A stretch of DNA of 64,000 bases from Caldilineales bacterium (GTDB taxonomy: Bacteria; Chloroflexota; Anaerolineae; J102). A program made the position numbers and the translations under genes. The DNA lies in NCBI GenBank assembly GCA_019695115.1, contig JAIBAP010000005.1:1-64000 (forward strand), given 5' to 3'. Positions 36,976 to 46,505 of the stretch are shown here, one piece after another. The notes below the pieces were generated by a model. The model worked only from the letters and a program-made list of their open reading frames with translations, was not told the origin of the DNA and ran no database searches. Position 1 is the stretch's first letter; the number at the start of each line of letters is the position of its first letter.

Positions 36976-39546
36976 ATCAGGACTCGGTTCCAGCAACGGA
37001 CTGATGGCGTCGAACCAGATCTGAGCGATGGCGTCGTAGCCGGCGACGTTGGGATGGTTGCCGTCGTCGCTCAGGGTGGCGGGGTCGGTGAAGATCGTCG
37101 TGTGGTAAAAATCGACGGTGATGGCCCCGTGCTGGGCGGCCTGGTCGGCGATGGCATCGTTGTAGCGCCTCACCTGCTGCGACATGCGCTGCACCTCGGT
37201 GGCGGTGAGGCCGGGGAACGCAGCCGCTCGCATGGTCGGGTCGGCGGCCACCGGCCGCAGCGATTGGTCGTCCAGCAGGGCGATGAACACCGTGGCGCCG
37301 GCCCCGCGCAACTGGCTGAGGATGAGGCCGATGTTGGCGGTGAAGTGCTGCAAGTTCTGCGCTTCCTCCTCCACCGGCGTCTCGCCGTCGTTGGTGTACA
37401 GATACCAGAGGTCGTTGCTGCCGATCCAGACCGTGGCCAGCGCCGCCCGCCCGTTGGCCGCGGCCTGGCTCAGCAGCGTCACCGCCGGGCCGAGCTGGCT
37501 GGGCTGGCCCTCGTAGCCGTGGATGAGCATGTCCGAGTCCCGGCCCGACCTGCCGAGGTTGGTCACGGTCGAGCCGGGGCGGCGGGCCTGGAGGCGCGGG
37601 AGCAGCCGGCCCGGAAAGCCCCCGCGCCCGTAATCGTCGCCGTCGCCTTCGGTCAGGCTGTCGCCCAGCGCCGCCAGCGTCACCGGGCCGGTGGACAGGG
37701 CGGCGGTAGGCGTGGGCGATGGCGTGGCGGTGGCAGTGGGGGTGCGCGTGGCGGATGGGGCGACCGTGCGCGTGGCCGTAGGCGTGCGGGAGGGCGTGGC
37801 CGTCGGCGTCTCGGTGTGCGCCCCGCCGGCGGGGCGCAGGATCAGCGGCAGGTACATCCAGCGGGCGCTGGCCGTGGCCGTGGGGGTGACGCTGGCGGGG
37901 AGAGTAGGCGTCGGGGTGGCGGTCGGCTGGCCGGAGGCATACTCGTAGGCGCCGAGGTCGGGCTGGGCGTCGCGGGAGCGGGCGTCGAAGTCCTCTGGCG
38001 GCGCGGCACTGGCCAGGCCGGCGTCGATGGCGGGGCTGCCGGGCAGCAGGTGGGCGTCGAAGCTGTCCACCGCGGCGCTGGCCAGGCCGGGGCCGAGGCC
38101 GCAGCGGTCGTGCCCACCGGGGCAGAGATCATCCTTCACCCCGTTGACCAGCGAGTAGTCGGCGTCGAAGGGGTTGGCCGGGAAAGTCTCCTGGTAGATC
38201 AGGCAGGTGCGCTCGAAGGGCTGCAAGAAATCGGTCTGGCCCTGGAAGATGTTGTTGCGCAGCCGCGCCCGCTCGCTGCCGTTGCAGCCGCCGTAACACT
38301 CGGCCGTCACCAGGCAGTCCCCCTCGCTGGTGAGGGTGTTGTTGGTCACGGTCACTTGATCGCCTGCGGTCAGGCCCAGGGCCAGCGCGTCGCCCAGGGC
38401 GCGGCAGGCATCGACGTTGTGCGTGAACGGCTGACCCTCGAAGAAGCCGCAGTTGCCGACCAGGATCGAGTTCTCCAACACGAACGGCCCGCGGTAGTTC
38501 TTGATCTGGTTGCCGGCGTTGCCCTCGACCCGCGTGCGGCGGATGGTGATGCTGGAGCCGGGCGCGCGGATGTAGAGAAAGTCCAGGCCGTCGGAGGTGT
38601 TGTAGCGGATGAGCGAGTCCTCGATCAGCCAGCGGCCGCCGCTCTCGCCCGTGGCGAAGCCGTCGCCGTAGCCGCCGGCCGTCTGGGCCCAGCAGCCGGC
38701 CGGCTGCTGGCCGGGCCAGGTCTCGCCGCAGCCGTTCCACTCCACCGTCCAGCGGCGGAAGGTCAAGTTGCCGGCGTTGGCGTCGCCGAACTCGTCCCAC
38801 AGGTCGCCGTCCCAGCCCACCCAGCCGTTACCGGCGATGCGCACCCGCTCCACCGTCCAGTCGGTCAGCCGGCCGGCGTGGACGCCCCCCGCGGCCAGCC
38901 CGTGGATGTTCAGATCGTGGAGATAGACGTTGGCCGAGTCCTCGGCGTGCAGGCCGTAGCCGGCCCAATCGCCGTAGGGCGGGTTGTCGCGCTCGCAGGC
39001 CAGGCCGCCGGAGTGGAACTCGACGCAGCCGGAGTGGTCGGTGATCTCCAGATAGCCGATCTCCAGGTTGCTGGCGTCGGTGAGGTTGAGGATGAACCAG
39101 GGCCGCTCCGCTCCCCACAGCTCGGGCGGATGCTGGCTGTCGCCCAGGATGCGGGTGGGATGGGCTGCATCCGGGCCGCCGGGGATGGGCGACATGAGGC
39201 AATCAAAGGCGCCGCCGGCGTCGCAGGCCTCGGCGCCCGGTGCGGCGTAGCCCAGGCGGTAGCTGCCGGCGGCGATGAAGAGCGTGTCGCCGCCGGCGAT
39301 GCGCGGCGTCTCCATCGGCGGCAGGGCGCGGAAGGGGTGATCCCAGGCGCAGGGCTGGTTGACGCCGCTGCCGGGGTAGGTCGCATTCACGCGCCCGGTG
39401 CACTGCTCGGGCGAGCCACCGTCGGGGCGGATGTAGAAGGTGCCGCTCTGGGCCGCGGCTGGCGGGGGCATCGACGCCAGCCGGGCCACAACCAGTGCGG
39501 CCAGCACGGCGGTCAGGAGCAGAAAATGGTTTCGTCGGCTGAACAT
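36970..39546 (-). CDS. secreted parallel beta-helix + SGNH/GDSL hydrolase protein
   Basis: The 858-residue protein has a signal peptide. From about 35 to 530 it has a right-handed parallel beta-helix like that of polysaccharide lyases and surface proteins (RIAGNGWVGWDGDLWD, NTSDGLDFLYI, NNTLTSEGDC). Next come a Thr/Pro linker, an internal MYLPLILRP motif, and a second Thr/Pro linker. From about 619 there is an SGNH hydrolase: block I GDSLTEGDG, Gly in NLGRSGRDSD, Asn in WIGSNDLWYL and the catalytic Asp/His in DDGNHPNVAG. It should bind and deacylate a carbohydrate or ester outside the cell. AGGAGG lies 5 nt before the ATG at 39546. It follows the small surface-protein gene on the same strand. 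Confidence 0.9.
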   Translation of the reverse strand: MFSRRNHFLLLTAVLAALVVARLASMPPPAAAQSGTFYIRPDGGSPEQCTGRVNATYPGSGVNQPCAWDHPFRALPPMETPRIAGGDTLFIAAGSYRLGYAAPGAEACDAGGAFDCLMSPIPGGPDAAHPTRILGDSQHPPELWGAERPWFILNLTDASNLEIGYLEITDHSGCVEFHSGGLACERDNPPYGDWAGYGLHAEDSANVYLHDLNIHGLAAGGVHAGRLTDWTVERVRIAGNGWVGWDGDLWDEFGDANAGNLTFRRWTVEWNGCGETWPGQQPAGCWAQTAGGYGDGFATGESGGRWLIEDSLIRYNTSDGLDFLYIRAPGSSITIRRTRVEGNAGNQIKNYRGPFVLENSILVGNCGFFEGQPFTHNVDACRALGDALALGLTAGDQVTVTNNTLTSEGDCLVTAECYGGCNGSERARLRNNIFQGQTDFLQPFERTCLIYQETFPANPFDADYSLVNGVKDDLCPGGHDRCGLGPGLASAAVDSFDAHLLPGSPAIDAGLASAAPPEDFDARSRDAQPDLGAYEYASGQPTATPTPTLPASVTPTATASARWMYLPLILRPAGGAHTETPTATPSRTPTATRTVAPSATRTPTATATPSPTPTAALSTGPVTLAALGDSLTEGDGDDYGRGGFPGRLLPRLQARRPGSTVTNLGRSGRDSDMLIHGYEGQPSQLGPAVTLLSQAAANGRAALATVWIGSNDLWYLYTNDGETPVEEEAQNLQHFTANIGLILSQLRGAGATVFIALLDDQSLRPVAADPTMRAAAFPGLTATEVQRMSQQVRRYNDAIADQAAQHGAITVDFYHTTIFTDPATLSDDGNHPNVAGYDAIAQIWFDAISPLLEPSPDL

Positions 39547-39588
39547 CACTGCCTCCTGCAGGAGGAACCGCCTACCGGCGCGTCCAGG

Positions 39589-40431
39589 TCAAGGTGCGCG
39601 GCCATTCAACACCAGCGGCAGCAAAACCACGTCGGCCCAGCGGTCGCGCAGGGTGATATCGATCCCCGTCGCCGCGCTGCCCGTGCGGATGGCCACCGCA
39701 TCCGCTTCGCCGTCGCCGGTGGGATCGTACCAGCCAAATGGCTCGCCCGGTTGCGGCGGCCCCATGTCGGCGCCGAGGTCGATGAAAGCGCCAACGCGAT
39801 AGTCGCCGTCGGGTACATGGGCGATGGTGTAGACGCCCGTCCCGGCGATGACGGCGGCATGCGCCGGCGGCCCTGGATCGCCCTGGCGCCCGGCAAAGAT
39901 GACGATGTTGTGCGTCCCCGTAATCGCGCCGGTGTAGGCGATGCGGCCGCTGATGCTGCCCGCCGCTGGCGGCGATGGGTCGGTCAGGAGGATGTCCACC
40001 GCCGTAATGGCAGCGCCGGCGGTGACGGTCAGCGGGTTGAGCGCATAGCCGCCCATGGGGTCGATGGCCGGGTCGGGCGCGCCGCCAGAGTCATCGGCGT
40101 CCATGCCGGCGTAGAGGTGGTAAACCCCGGCGGTGACGGTGAGGGTGTAGGGGCCGGGGCCGCTGCGCGTCGTGGCGAGGGCCGGCGGGCCGCCCAGCGT
40201 GGTGGTGAAAGCGCCGACCCAGACCATGTGCGTGCCTGTCACCGCGCCGGCGTAGGTGATGTCGCCGCTGATCAGGGCCAGAGAAGCGGGCCGACCGGCC
40301 TCGGCCGGCGGCGAGGAGGGCCTCGCCGCCACCACCGCGACCAACAGGGCGAGCAGGAAGCCGGTGCAGGCCAGCCACAACAGCAGGCGCTTGCCGGCGG
40401 CGTTGGGGAAGGGAGAGAAGGCTTCGTTCAT
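39589..40431 (-). CDS. surface protein with two beta-sandwich repeats
   Basis: The 280-residue product has an N-terminal hydrophobic segment ([20 protein letters not shown]) and two copies of a roughly 100-residue unit that begins ISG[DR]I[TA]Y[TA]GA[VI]TGTH. Each contains a Y-x-[LI] strand and a DPMGGY or [11 protein letters not shown] loop. The pattern resembles carboxypeptidase-regulatory or prealbumin-like beta-sandwiches; I do not recognise a named family with certainty. The C-terminus is [13 protein letters not shown], a version of the LPL motif seen on its neighbours. The start overlaps the metalloprotease stop by 4 bp (ATGA). Confidence 0.75.
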   Translation of the reverse strand: MNEAFSPFPNAAGKRLLLWLACTGFLLALLVAVVAARPSSPPAEAGRPASLALISGDITYAGAVTGTHMVWVGAFTTTLGGPPALATTRSGPGPYTLTVTAGVYHLYAGMDADDSGGAPDPAIDPMGGYALNPLTVTAGAAITAVDILLTDPSPPAAGSISGRIAYTGAITGTHNIVIFAGRQGDPGPPAHAAVIAGTGVYTIAHVPDGDYRVGAFIDLGADMGPPQPGEPFGWYDPTGDGEADAVAIRTGSAATGIDITLRDRWADVVLLPLVLNGRAP

Positions 40432-43400
40432 GGCCGGCTTTTGTTGAGCAGCGGCAGCCAGACCGGATGGCCGACGAAGAAGGTGACGCTGGCAGTCCCG
40501 GCCATACCGTCGCTGTCGGTGACGGCGGCGGTGACGGTGTGCGGGCCGGCGGCAGGGGCGGGCAGGATCACTTCGGCGCCGCTGCCCAGGCCGCCAGCGA
40601 TGTCATCGCTCCAATGCAGGGCCGAGCCAGGCAGCAGGCCATCCTCGCGGTCGAAGGCGAAGCCGATCATCGCCAGCGGCTGGCCGGGCGGGAAGAACTG
40701 GTGGGGTTCGGGCTGGGAGATGACCACGCCGGGCGGTTTGCGGGCGACGGTGAAGAGGCCGCTCTCGCCCTGGCCGCTGCGCATGCCGTCGTTGGCCAGC
40801 ACACGGATGCGGGCCTGGCCGGCCGCCCCGGCCAGTGTCTCCAACTCGATGTCGTAGCCTGTCCCGGCCAGCCCGGTGGCCAGGTTGACCCAGGTGGCCC
40901 CGCCGTCGCGGCTGAACATGACCACGTAAGTCAGGGCGTCGCCGTCCTCGTCCTGGGCCGACCAACGGATCGCTCCCAGGCCGGTCGCCGGCCAGATCGC
41001 CCCGGCGGTGGGGCTGGTCACGGTCACGGTGGGCGCGTGTGCGCTCAGCACCCGGCTGAAGAGCACCGTATCGCCCTCTCTGATGGCAATGCGGGCGGCG
41101 GCAGGCCGGTCGGGCAGCAGCTGGCGGAAGGGATGGGCTTCCTCCTCCTCATTTTCATGCCGCTCCTCGTGGATGGGGTCGAAACCGCGGCTGAAGAGCA
41201 CGGTCCCGGCCGCGTCCTGGAGTTCGATGGTGTAGCGGCCGGCGTCGCTGGCCGCTGCGGGCGCGGGCCGGGCGGTGATGCGGTAGATGGGGCGCACGGT
41301 CAGGGTCGGGCTGAAGCGCCCGGCCACCAGCCAGAAGTGCTCAGGATCGCCCGCGTGCGGGCCGAGGCTGCCGGGAACCGCGGGCGAGGCCGCCGAACAG
41401 AAATCGTAGTTGTCGTACAGGGCCAGATAGTTGTGGGGCGAGATCCATTTGCCCAGGTCGAAGCCGTAGGACATCATGTCGTGGTAGTGGAGGGCGTCGG
41501 CCGCGGCCAGGCGCCTGGCAAACATGTTCCAGGTGTCGAAGCCGACGACGCCGATGCCGCCGTGGGGATAGGGCCACTCCTCCCAACCGCCGCCATCGCC
41601 CTCCCCGTGGTCGTTGCTGGCGTGTTGGCGACCCAGGTTGTGACCGATCTCGTGGATGGCGGTGTCGCGGCGGCCCTGGCGGCCCACGGCCACGCAGTCA
41701 TCCACGCGGGCGACGCCGCTCCAGGTTCCGAGCGGGTTGGCGGCGTCCACGGGGCCGAAGGGGACAGTGGTGCTGATGACGCCATAGTAGTGGCCCTCGA
41801 CCCAGCCGCAGGCCCAGAAATCATCCTCGTAGCAGACGAAGCGGTCGGCCAGGTCATCCAGGAGGTCGCTGCGGCCCTGGGCGGTGGTGAGGTTGTGGTC
41901 GGTGCGCAGGATGCGTTCGGCGTCGAGATGCACGGCCACGTCTTGCTCGTCGATGGGGTAGACCTTCTTGATTTTCTCGAACAGGTCGGTGCTGCTGACA
42001 GGGATGGCGTCGGCGTTGCCGCGGGTGTAGCGGATGCGGACGGGGTAGATTTGCAGGTAGTCGTGTTCGTGGAAGATGAGGCCGCGCTCGGTGACGCTGT
42101 TGTTGCCATTGCAGGCCGGGCATTCCTGGGCGCGGGCGGTGACGACGGCGTAGAGATCGATGCCGTCGCCGCGGGCGGCGTCGGTCCAGTCGTCGGGCAG
42201 CAGGAAATTGGCCGTGAGCTCGGCATAGTTGCGCAGTTCGGGCAGTCCCAACCCCCAGATCACGCGGCGGATGGTTGTCACCAACGGCCCGCCGGGCAGA
42301 ACCTCGCCCGTGCCGTTGTCCCACCCCACCAGCGACACCTCGATGTCTTGCAGGTGTTCGTACATGGCGTCGCCGGGGCCGATCTTGTTCAGATAAACAT
42401 AGACGCGAGCCACGGTCAGCTTGTGCGCCACCAGCGGGATGCTGTTGTCGCCCTCTTCGCAGCTGTCCAGGTTGGCGGGGTCGCCAAAGCACTGCGTGAC
42501 CTGAGTGACTTCGATGCCGGCGGCCTGCAAATCCATGTTGGACGGCTGGCGGGTGGGTGTGGGCGTGGGCGAGGGCGTGCGCGGGTAGACGTAGCCGAAG
42601 TCGGCCCCGACCACATGCTGGCCCGGCTGCGGCTGCACCAGCAGGGGGTTGCAGCAGGTGGTGCGCACCAGCGGCGCCGGCACGGTGCTCTCGTCCACGG
42701 TCACCTCATAGAGCACATCGCCCTCCAGGTCGGCGAAGAGATAGTAGCCCTCGTCGTCGCTGAACCGGGTGGCGAGGAGGTCATCGCCCCGGAACAGGTC
42801 GACGCGGACGCGGTCGATGCCATCTTCGCCAGGGTCCTGCTGCTCGTCTTCGTCCTCGTCCTCCCACACCCGGCCGGCGATGGAGGCGCGCGGGGGCGGG
42901 CCGAAGCCGAAGTCGACGTCGCGTTTGTCCTCGCCGGGCTGGGGAACTGTGGTTTGCGGGTTGCAGCAGGTGGTGAGGGTGTAGCCCGCGGGCAGGGATT
43001 GCTCCTCCACCTCCACCTGGTAGCTTTGGCTCCCCTGCAAGTGGCGGTCGAAAACGTAGCGGCCGGCGGCGTCGGTGAGGGCGGTGGCGAGGATGGCGTT
43101 CTGGCGGCGCAGGCGCAAGAAGACCTGGGGGATGCCCGGTTCTTCGCTGTCCTGCATCCCGTCCCGGTCGGCGTCCCGCCAGACGCGGCCGCCGAGGGTG
43201 GCGAGGGCGGGGGTGGGGGTCGGGGTTCCGGTAATCGCCTGGGTGGGTGTGAACGTCGGCGTCCGCGTCGGGGTGGGCGTGAACGTCGGCGTCCGCGTCG
43301 GGGTCGGCGTGAGCGTCGGCGTCCGGGTTGGCGTCCGAGTCGGCGTGGGCGTGAGCGTCGGCGTCCGGGTCGGCGTCCAGGTCGGCGATAGGGTCGGTGT

Positions 43401-44159
43401 GGGTGTGGAGGTCGCGGTACGGGTCGGCGTAAAGGTAAGTGTGGGCGTGGGGGTCGCAGTGCGGGTTGGCGTCGGCGTGCGGGTCGGCGTCGGAGTACGG
43501 GTCGGAGTACGGGTCGGCGTCGGCGTGCTGGTGGGCGTGGTGTAGTCGATCACCAGCCGCGGGCGGTTCGCAGCCAGGCTGCTCTCGCGGCTGCCAAAGC
43601 CCCGCCAACCGATCGTGCTCTCGTTCTTGCTCAGCAAGGCCAGGCCCTGGTTGGGCGACCCGTTCACCCAGGTCTGGGCCAGGGTGGTCACGTCCCAGGT
43701 GTAGTAGGCCGCTGTCTTGCCCACGCCCAGGACGTTGTTGGCCCCGGTGTAGCCCGGCTGGTTGTTCCAAGTCGCGGCCATCTCGTTCCAGGCGGCGTCG
43801 ATGCGTTTCAGTTCCACATCCAGCACCGCCGGCGCGGCCGAGGTTTGCACGAGATAGGCCTCGAAGCGGGCCTGGGTGACCGTGGCCCCGGCGGGGATGC
43901 TGCTGAGGTCGAAGCGGAACAGCGCCCGGCCCACGGCGCTGGGCGATTGGCTGCCAACGTACAGCACAACGTCGGCGCCGTAGTTCGTGGCCGGCGATGC
44001 CGAATAGACGTAGGCGTCGGCGACCGCGGGCAGGGTGATGCTGGCGGCGGGCGCGGCGACGGCGGGCGCGGCGACGGCGGGCGCGGCGACGGCGCGACGA
44101 GAAAGCGGCGCTGCCAGCAGCAGGGCCGCAAGAACAAGCAAGACGATATGATGTTTCAT
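40428..44159 (-). CDS. secreted metzincin-type metalloprotease with DNRLRE and SdrD-B domains
   Basis: The 1243-residue protein has a signal peptide; a DNRLRE-type beta domain (about 45-215; [25 protein letters not shown]); a Thr/Pro linker of over 100 residues; and two Cna/SdrD-B-like domains (about 318-530), each with a TCCNP motif. The protease domain follows, with zinc site [11 protein letters not shown] (first His near 836) and Met-turn MMSYG near 895, the metzincin arrangement. C-terminal Ig/cadherin-like domains come last ([28 protein letters not shown]), ending [13 protein letters not shown]. It probably degrades extracellular protein. I chose the ATG at 44159 because GGAGG stands 6 nt upstream and the signal peptide starts there; the longer start at 44207 overlaps that site. 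Confidence 0.9.
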   Translation of the reverse strand: MKHHIVLLVLAALLLAAPLSRRAVAAPAVAAPAVAAPAASITLPAVADAYVYSASPATNYGADVVLYVGSQSPSAVGRALFRFDLSSIPAGATVTQARFEAYLVQTSAAPAVLDVELKRIDAAWNEMAATWNNQPGYTGANNVLGVGKTAAYYTWDVTTLAQTWVNGSPNQGLALLSKNESTIGWRGFGSRESSLAANRPRLVIDYTTPTSTPTPTRTPTRTPTPTRTPTPTRTATPTPTLTFTPTRTATSTPTPTLSPTWTPTRTPTLTPTPTRTPTRTPTLTPTPTRTPTFTPTPTRTPTFTPTQAITGTPTPTPALATLGGRVWRDADRDGMQDSEEPGIPQVFLRLRRQNAILATALTDAAGRYVFDRHLQGSQSYQVEVEEQSLPAGYTLTTCCNPQTTVPQPGEDKRDVDFGFGPPPRASIAGRVWEDEDEDEQQDPGEDGIDRVRVDLFRGDDLLATRFSDDEGYYLFADLEGDVLYEVTVDESTVPAPLVRTTCCNPLLVQPQPGQHVVGADFGYVYPRTPSPTPTPTRQPSNMDLQAAGIEVTQVTQCFGDPANLDSCEEGDNSIPLVAHKLTVARVYVYLNKIGPGDAMYEHLQDIEVSLVGWDNGTGEVLPGGPLVTTIRRVIWGLGLPELRNYAELTANFLLPDDWTDAARGDGIDLYAVVTARAQECPACNGNNSVTERGLIFHEHDYLQIYPVRIRYTRGNADAIPVSSTDLFEKIKKVYPIDEQDVAVHLDAERILRTDHNLTTAQGRSDLLDDLADRFVCYEDDFWACGWVEGHYYGVISTTVPFGPVDAANPLGTWSGVARVDDCVAVGRQGRRDTAIHEIGHNLGRQHASNDHGEGDGGGWEEWPYPHGGIGVVGFDTWNMFARRLAAADALHYHDMMSYGFDLGKWISPHNYLALYDNYDFCSAASPAVPGSLGPHAGDPEHFWLVAGRFSPTLTVRPIYRITARPAPAAASDAGRYTIELQDAAGTVLFSRGFDPIHEERHENEEEEAHPFRQLLPDRPAAARIAIREGDTVLFSRVLSAHAPTVTVTSPTAGAIWPATGLGAIRWSAQDEDGDALTYVVMFSRDGGATWVNLATGLAGTGYDIELETLAGAAGQARIRVLANDGMRSGQGESGLFTVARKPPGVVISQPEPHQFFPPGQPLAMIGFAFDREDGLLPGSALHWSDDIAGGLGSGAEVILPAPAAGPHTVTAAVTDSDGMAGTASVTFFVGHPVWLPLLNKSRP
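43215..43545 (-). repeat. short-period repeat encoding the Thr/Pro linker
   Basis: Imperfect 6- to 12-nt units on the minus strand (variants of ACCCCGACGCCG) encode TPTxTPT runs. It is coding low-complexity sequence inside the metalloprotease gene. Similar shorter runs occur at about 37685-37935 and 59505-59605. Confidence 0.85.
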
Positions 44160-44309
44160 GGTGGGCCTCCATTCGCCAGAAGCAGGGCGATCGATCAGCC
44201 CTTCCATTCAAGCACAAAACCGCTGCGCCAGGGTATCACTTTGCGATACAAAATAGGATGAATTTTGGCAAGGCCCGGCCTGGGGGTCGGCGCGAAGACC
44301 CCTCGAGAG

Positions 44310-44400
44310 GGCGGATTACTGGGATTGGCGGATTGGAGGGGATGGGCGGATTACTGGGATGAGCGGATTACTTCATGTGGGCGGATTTACGGGGATGGGT
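44310..44400. repeat. 17-nt degenerate repeat tract, copy A
   Basis: On the minus strand, units such as ATCCGCCAATCCCAGTA and ATCCGCCCATCCCCTCC repeat about five times. This is the same unit family as the tract at 51583-51830, and both tracts read in the direction of the flanking genes. Confidence 0.8.
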
Positions 44401-44431
44401 TTCAGGGGGGCGGAAGGGGTGAGGGGGTGGC

Positions 44432-45652
44432 CTACAACCTGGCCGGGATGTCGAAAACCCTGGCCCCCAGGTTCATCCCCAACCGCATCGCCGCCCGGGT
44501 GGCGCCCTCGCCCAGCCAGTAGCGCTCGAACATCACCTTCGCCCCATGCCAAAGCCGGCCGGCGCGAGGCAGGGGCACGTCCGGGTCGGGTTCGGCATAG
44601 AAATCGCCGCTGGCAAAACCGGCCTGGCCGCCGCCCATCTCGATCCAACAGTAGCCGGCGCCGTCGAACTCGGCCCGCGCCCCGCTCCCCTGGATCTCGG
44701 CGGCGATGCGCGTGGCCACCGTCTCGGCCTGCGCATGGGCAAAGACGCCCGCCTTGGGCAAAGGTTTGCCGTTGGAAAGTGTGATCGTGGCCGCATCGCC
44801 GATGACATAGACCGACTCGAAACGGGTCTGGAGGGTGCGCTTGTCTACCGGCGCCCAACCAGCCTCGTTGGCCAGCCCGGCTGCCCGCAACACCGCCGGC
44901 GGCCGATGGGGAGGGACGGCCGCCAGAAAGTCGAACGGCTCGCGCGAACCATCGGCAAAGACCAGTTCCCGCGCCTCGGCGTCGAGGCGCTGCACCTGCC
45001 GTTTGGCGTGAAAGGCGATGCCGCGGGCGCTCATCATCTGCACCACCGCCTCGCCCATGGCCGGGCCGGCCACGGGCATGGGCAGCGGCTCCGGTGTGAA
45101 CACCTCCACCCGGCTGCCGCGCTGGAGCCGGCGACGTCGCAGCGCCTCTGCCAGCAGCATGGCGGCCTCGTAGGGGGCAGCGGGGCACTTGTAGGGCAGC
45201 GACGAAACCAGGACAACGGCGCGGCCGCCCTCGAAACGCGCCAGCGCCTGCCACAGGCCGGCGGCGCCTTCCGGCGCAAAGAAGTTGTGCGCGGCTTCGC
45301 CGTAGCCGGGCATGGCCGCCGGCGCCAGCTCAGCGCCCAACGCCACCACCAGATAGTCGTAGGCCAGTTCGCGGTCACCGGCCCGGATGCGCCCTTGCTC
45401 CGGCTCGATGGCCTCGACCTCAGCCCGCACCACCTCCACGCCCGGACGCAGCAGACGCCGCAGGTCTTTGCTGATCTGGTCGGGCCGGCGCTGGCCCACC
45501 ATCACCCACAAGAGCGAGGGGGTGAAGACGTATTCGCCCCGCCTATCCACCACGATGATGCGGTGTGGCGCGGCCAACTGCCTTCGCAGGGCATTGGCTG
45601 CGACGATGCCGCCGACGCCGCCGCCCAAAATCAGGATCGTTTTAGCGGTCAT
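44432..45652 (-). CDS. SQR/NDH-2-like FAD-dependent pyridine nucleotide-disulfide oxidoreductase
   Basis: The 406-residue flavoprotein opens with an FAD-binding Rossmann motif (ILILGGGVGGIVAANAL) and has the second FAD signature near the C-terminus (VYVIGDAATI). Conserved YKCPAAPYEAAM holds a Cys comparable to that of sulfide:quinone oxidoreductase-like proteins. Such enzymes transfer electrons from sulfide or NADH to quinone at the membrane. A full set of SQR catalytic cysteines is not evident, so the substrate stays open. It ends the cluster that includes a DsrE-family sulfur protein, which favours sulfur chemistry. GGAGG precedes the ATG. Confidence 0.87.
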   Translation of the reverse strand: MTAKTILILGGGVGGIVAANALRRQLAAPHRIIVVDRRGEYVFTPSLLWVMVGQRRPDQISKDLRRLLRPGVEVVRAEVEAIEPEQGRIRAGDRELAYDYLVVALGAELAPAAMPGYGEAAHNFFAPEGAAGLWQALARFEGGRAVVLVSSLPYKCPAAPYEAAMLLAEALRRRRLQRGSRVEVFTPEPLPMPVAGPAMGEAVVQMMSARGIAFHAKRQVQRLDAEARELVFADGSREPFDFLAAVPPHRPPAVLRAAGLANEAGWAPVDKRTLQTRFESVYVIGDAATITLSNGKPLPKAGVFAHAQAETVATRIAAEIQGSGARAEFDGAGYCWIEMGGGQAGFASGDFYAEPDPDVPLPRAGRLWHGAKVMFERYWLGEGATRAAMRLGMNLGARVFDIPARL

Positions 45653-45689
45653 TGTGCCACCTCCACTGGCAGAGAGAATGAGGGCGCCA

Positions 45690-46493
45690 TCAATCAGAAC
45701 TCAATCGGGTGAGAGCAGTAGCAGCGAGGGCGATGACCTGCAAGGCGTCATGGCTGCCGCCGTCGGCGCCTTTTTCGAAATCCCCCTCGGCCACGGCCAT
45801 CTGATTGGTGATATGGGCAAAGCATACCACATCCCGGTTCCGGGCCTGGGCAAAGGCATAGAGCGCCGCCGCCTCCATCTCCACGCCCAGGATGCCCTGG
45901 CTGCGAGCAAAGTCGATGGCTGCCGCCGTCTCGCGAAAGGGTGCATCCGTCGTCCAGGCGGCCCCGATTTGCACCGGCACAGGTGCGCCGGCAAAGGCGC
46001 CCTGCAACTGCTGCTGCAGTCCAGACCGGAGGTGGCTGTAGGCGGCTGGCGGCAGATAGTGGTAGCTGGCGCCTTCGTCACGCAGCGCCCGTTCGATGAG
46101 GACGAAGTAGGGTGGGCGACCGGCCGGTGTGATCTGGCCGGCCGAGGTGATGCTGATGAGCAGCCGGCAGCCGGAGGCAAACAACTCTTCGGCCACGAGG
46201 ACGGCAAAGGAGGCGCCGACGGCATAGGGCACGAGGCCGTAATCGCGGCCATCGTGGCAGAAGGCATACAGCCGGGTGTGGTAGCAGGCCCAGTGCGGGT
46301 GTCGCTCCGCCCGGCCGGTGGCGATCAGATGCTCGGTCAGGTCGCCGTCGGGGTCGAGGATGCAGATCGGCGGGATGCCGCCGGGCGGCACGCGACGTTG
46401 TCGCCGGGCCTCGCGCAGGAGATTCTCGACCTCGAACAACGAGGGGGCGTCATAGGCCTTGTGCGCCAGGATGGGCGCTTCCTGCTCCTCCAT
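45690..46493 (-). CDS. nucleoside phosphorylase (uridine phosphorylase-like)
   Basis: The 267-residue product matches the PNP/UDP phosphorylase family: a phosphate-binding Gly-rich stretch (ISITSAGQI), TTDAPFRE, and the nucleoside-binding signature GILGVEMEAAALYAFAQ. It should cleave a nucleoside with phosphate in the cytoplasm for salvage; pyrimidine specificity is a guess from overall pattern. It starts 12 nt after the stop of the read-through DsrE-family frame. Confidence 0.9.
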   Translation of the reverse strand: MEEQEAPILAHKAYDAPSLFEVENLLREARRQRRVPPGGIPPICILDPDGDLTEHLIATGRAERHPHWACYHTRLYAFCHDGRDYGLVPYAVGASFAVLVAEELFASGCRLLISITSAGQITPAGRPPYFVLIERALRDEGASYHYLPPAAYSHLRSGLQQQLQGAFAGAPVPVQIGAAWTTDAPFRETAAAIDFARSQGILGVEMEAAALYAFAQARNRDVVCFAHITNQMAVAEGDFEKGADGGSHDALQVIALAATALTRLSSD

Positions 46494-46505
46494 GCGCCGG
46501 CGGCC

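Noticed and set aside
36916-40857. 1313-codon open frame on the + strand
   Set aside because: It spans three real minus-strand genes with signal peptides and motifs; its own translation is low-complexity.
40467-43391. 974-codon open frame on the + strand
   Set aside because: Antisense shadow of the metalloprotease gene, whose minus-strand frame has [11 protein letters not shown], a Met-turn and a signal peptide.
43215-43545. CRISPR-like regular repeats
   Set aside because: The periodicity is codon-level, encoding TPT runs; there are no unique spacers.
44233-44249. inverted repeat GTATC-N7-GATAC upstream of the metalloprotease gene as an operator
   Set aside because: Only five perfect pairs and no clear promoter beside it.
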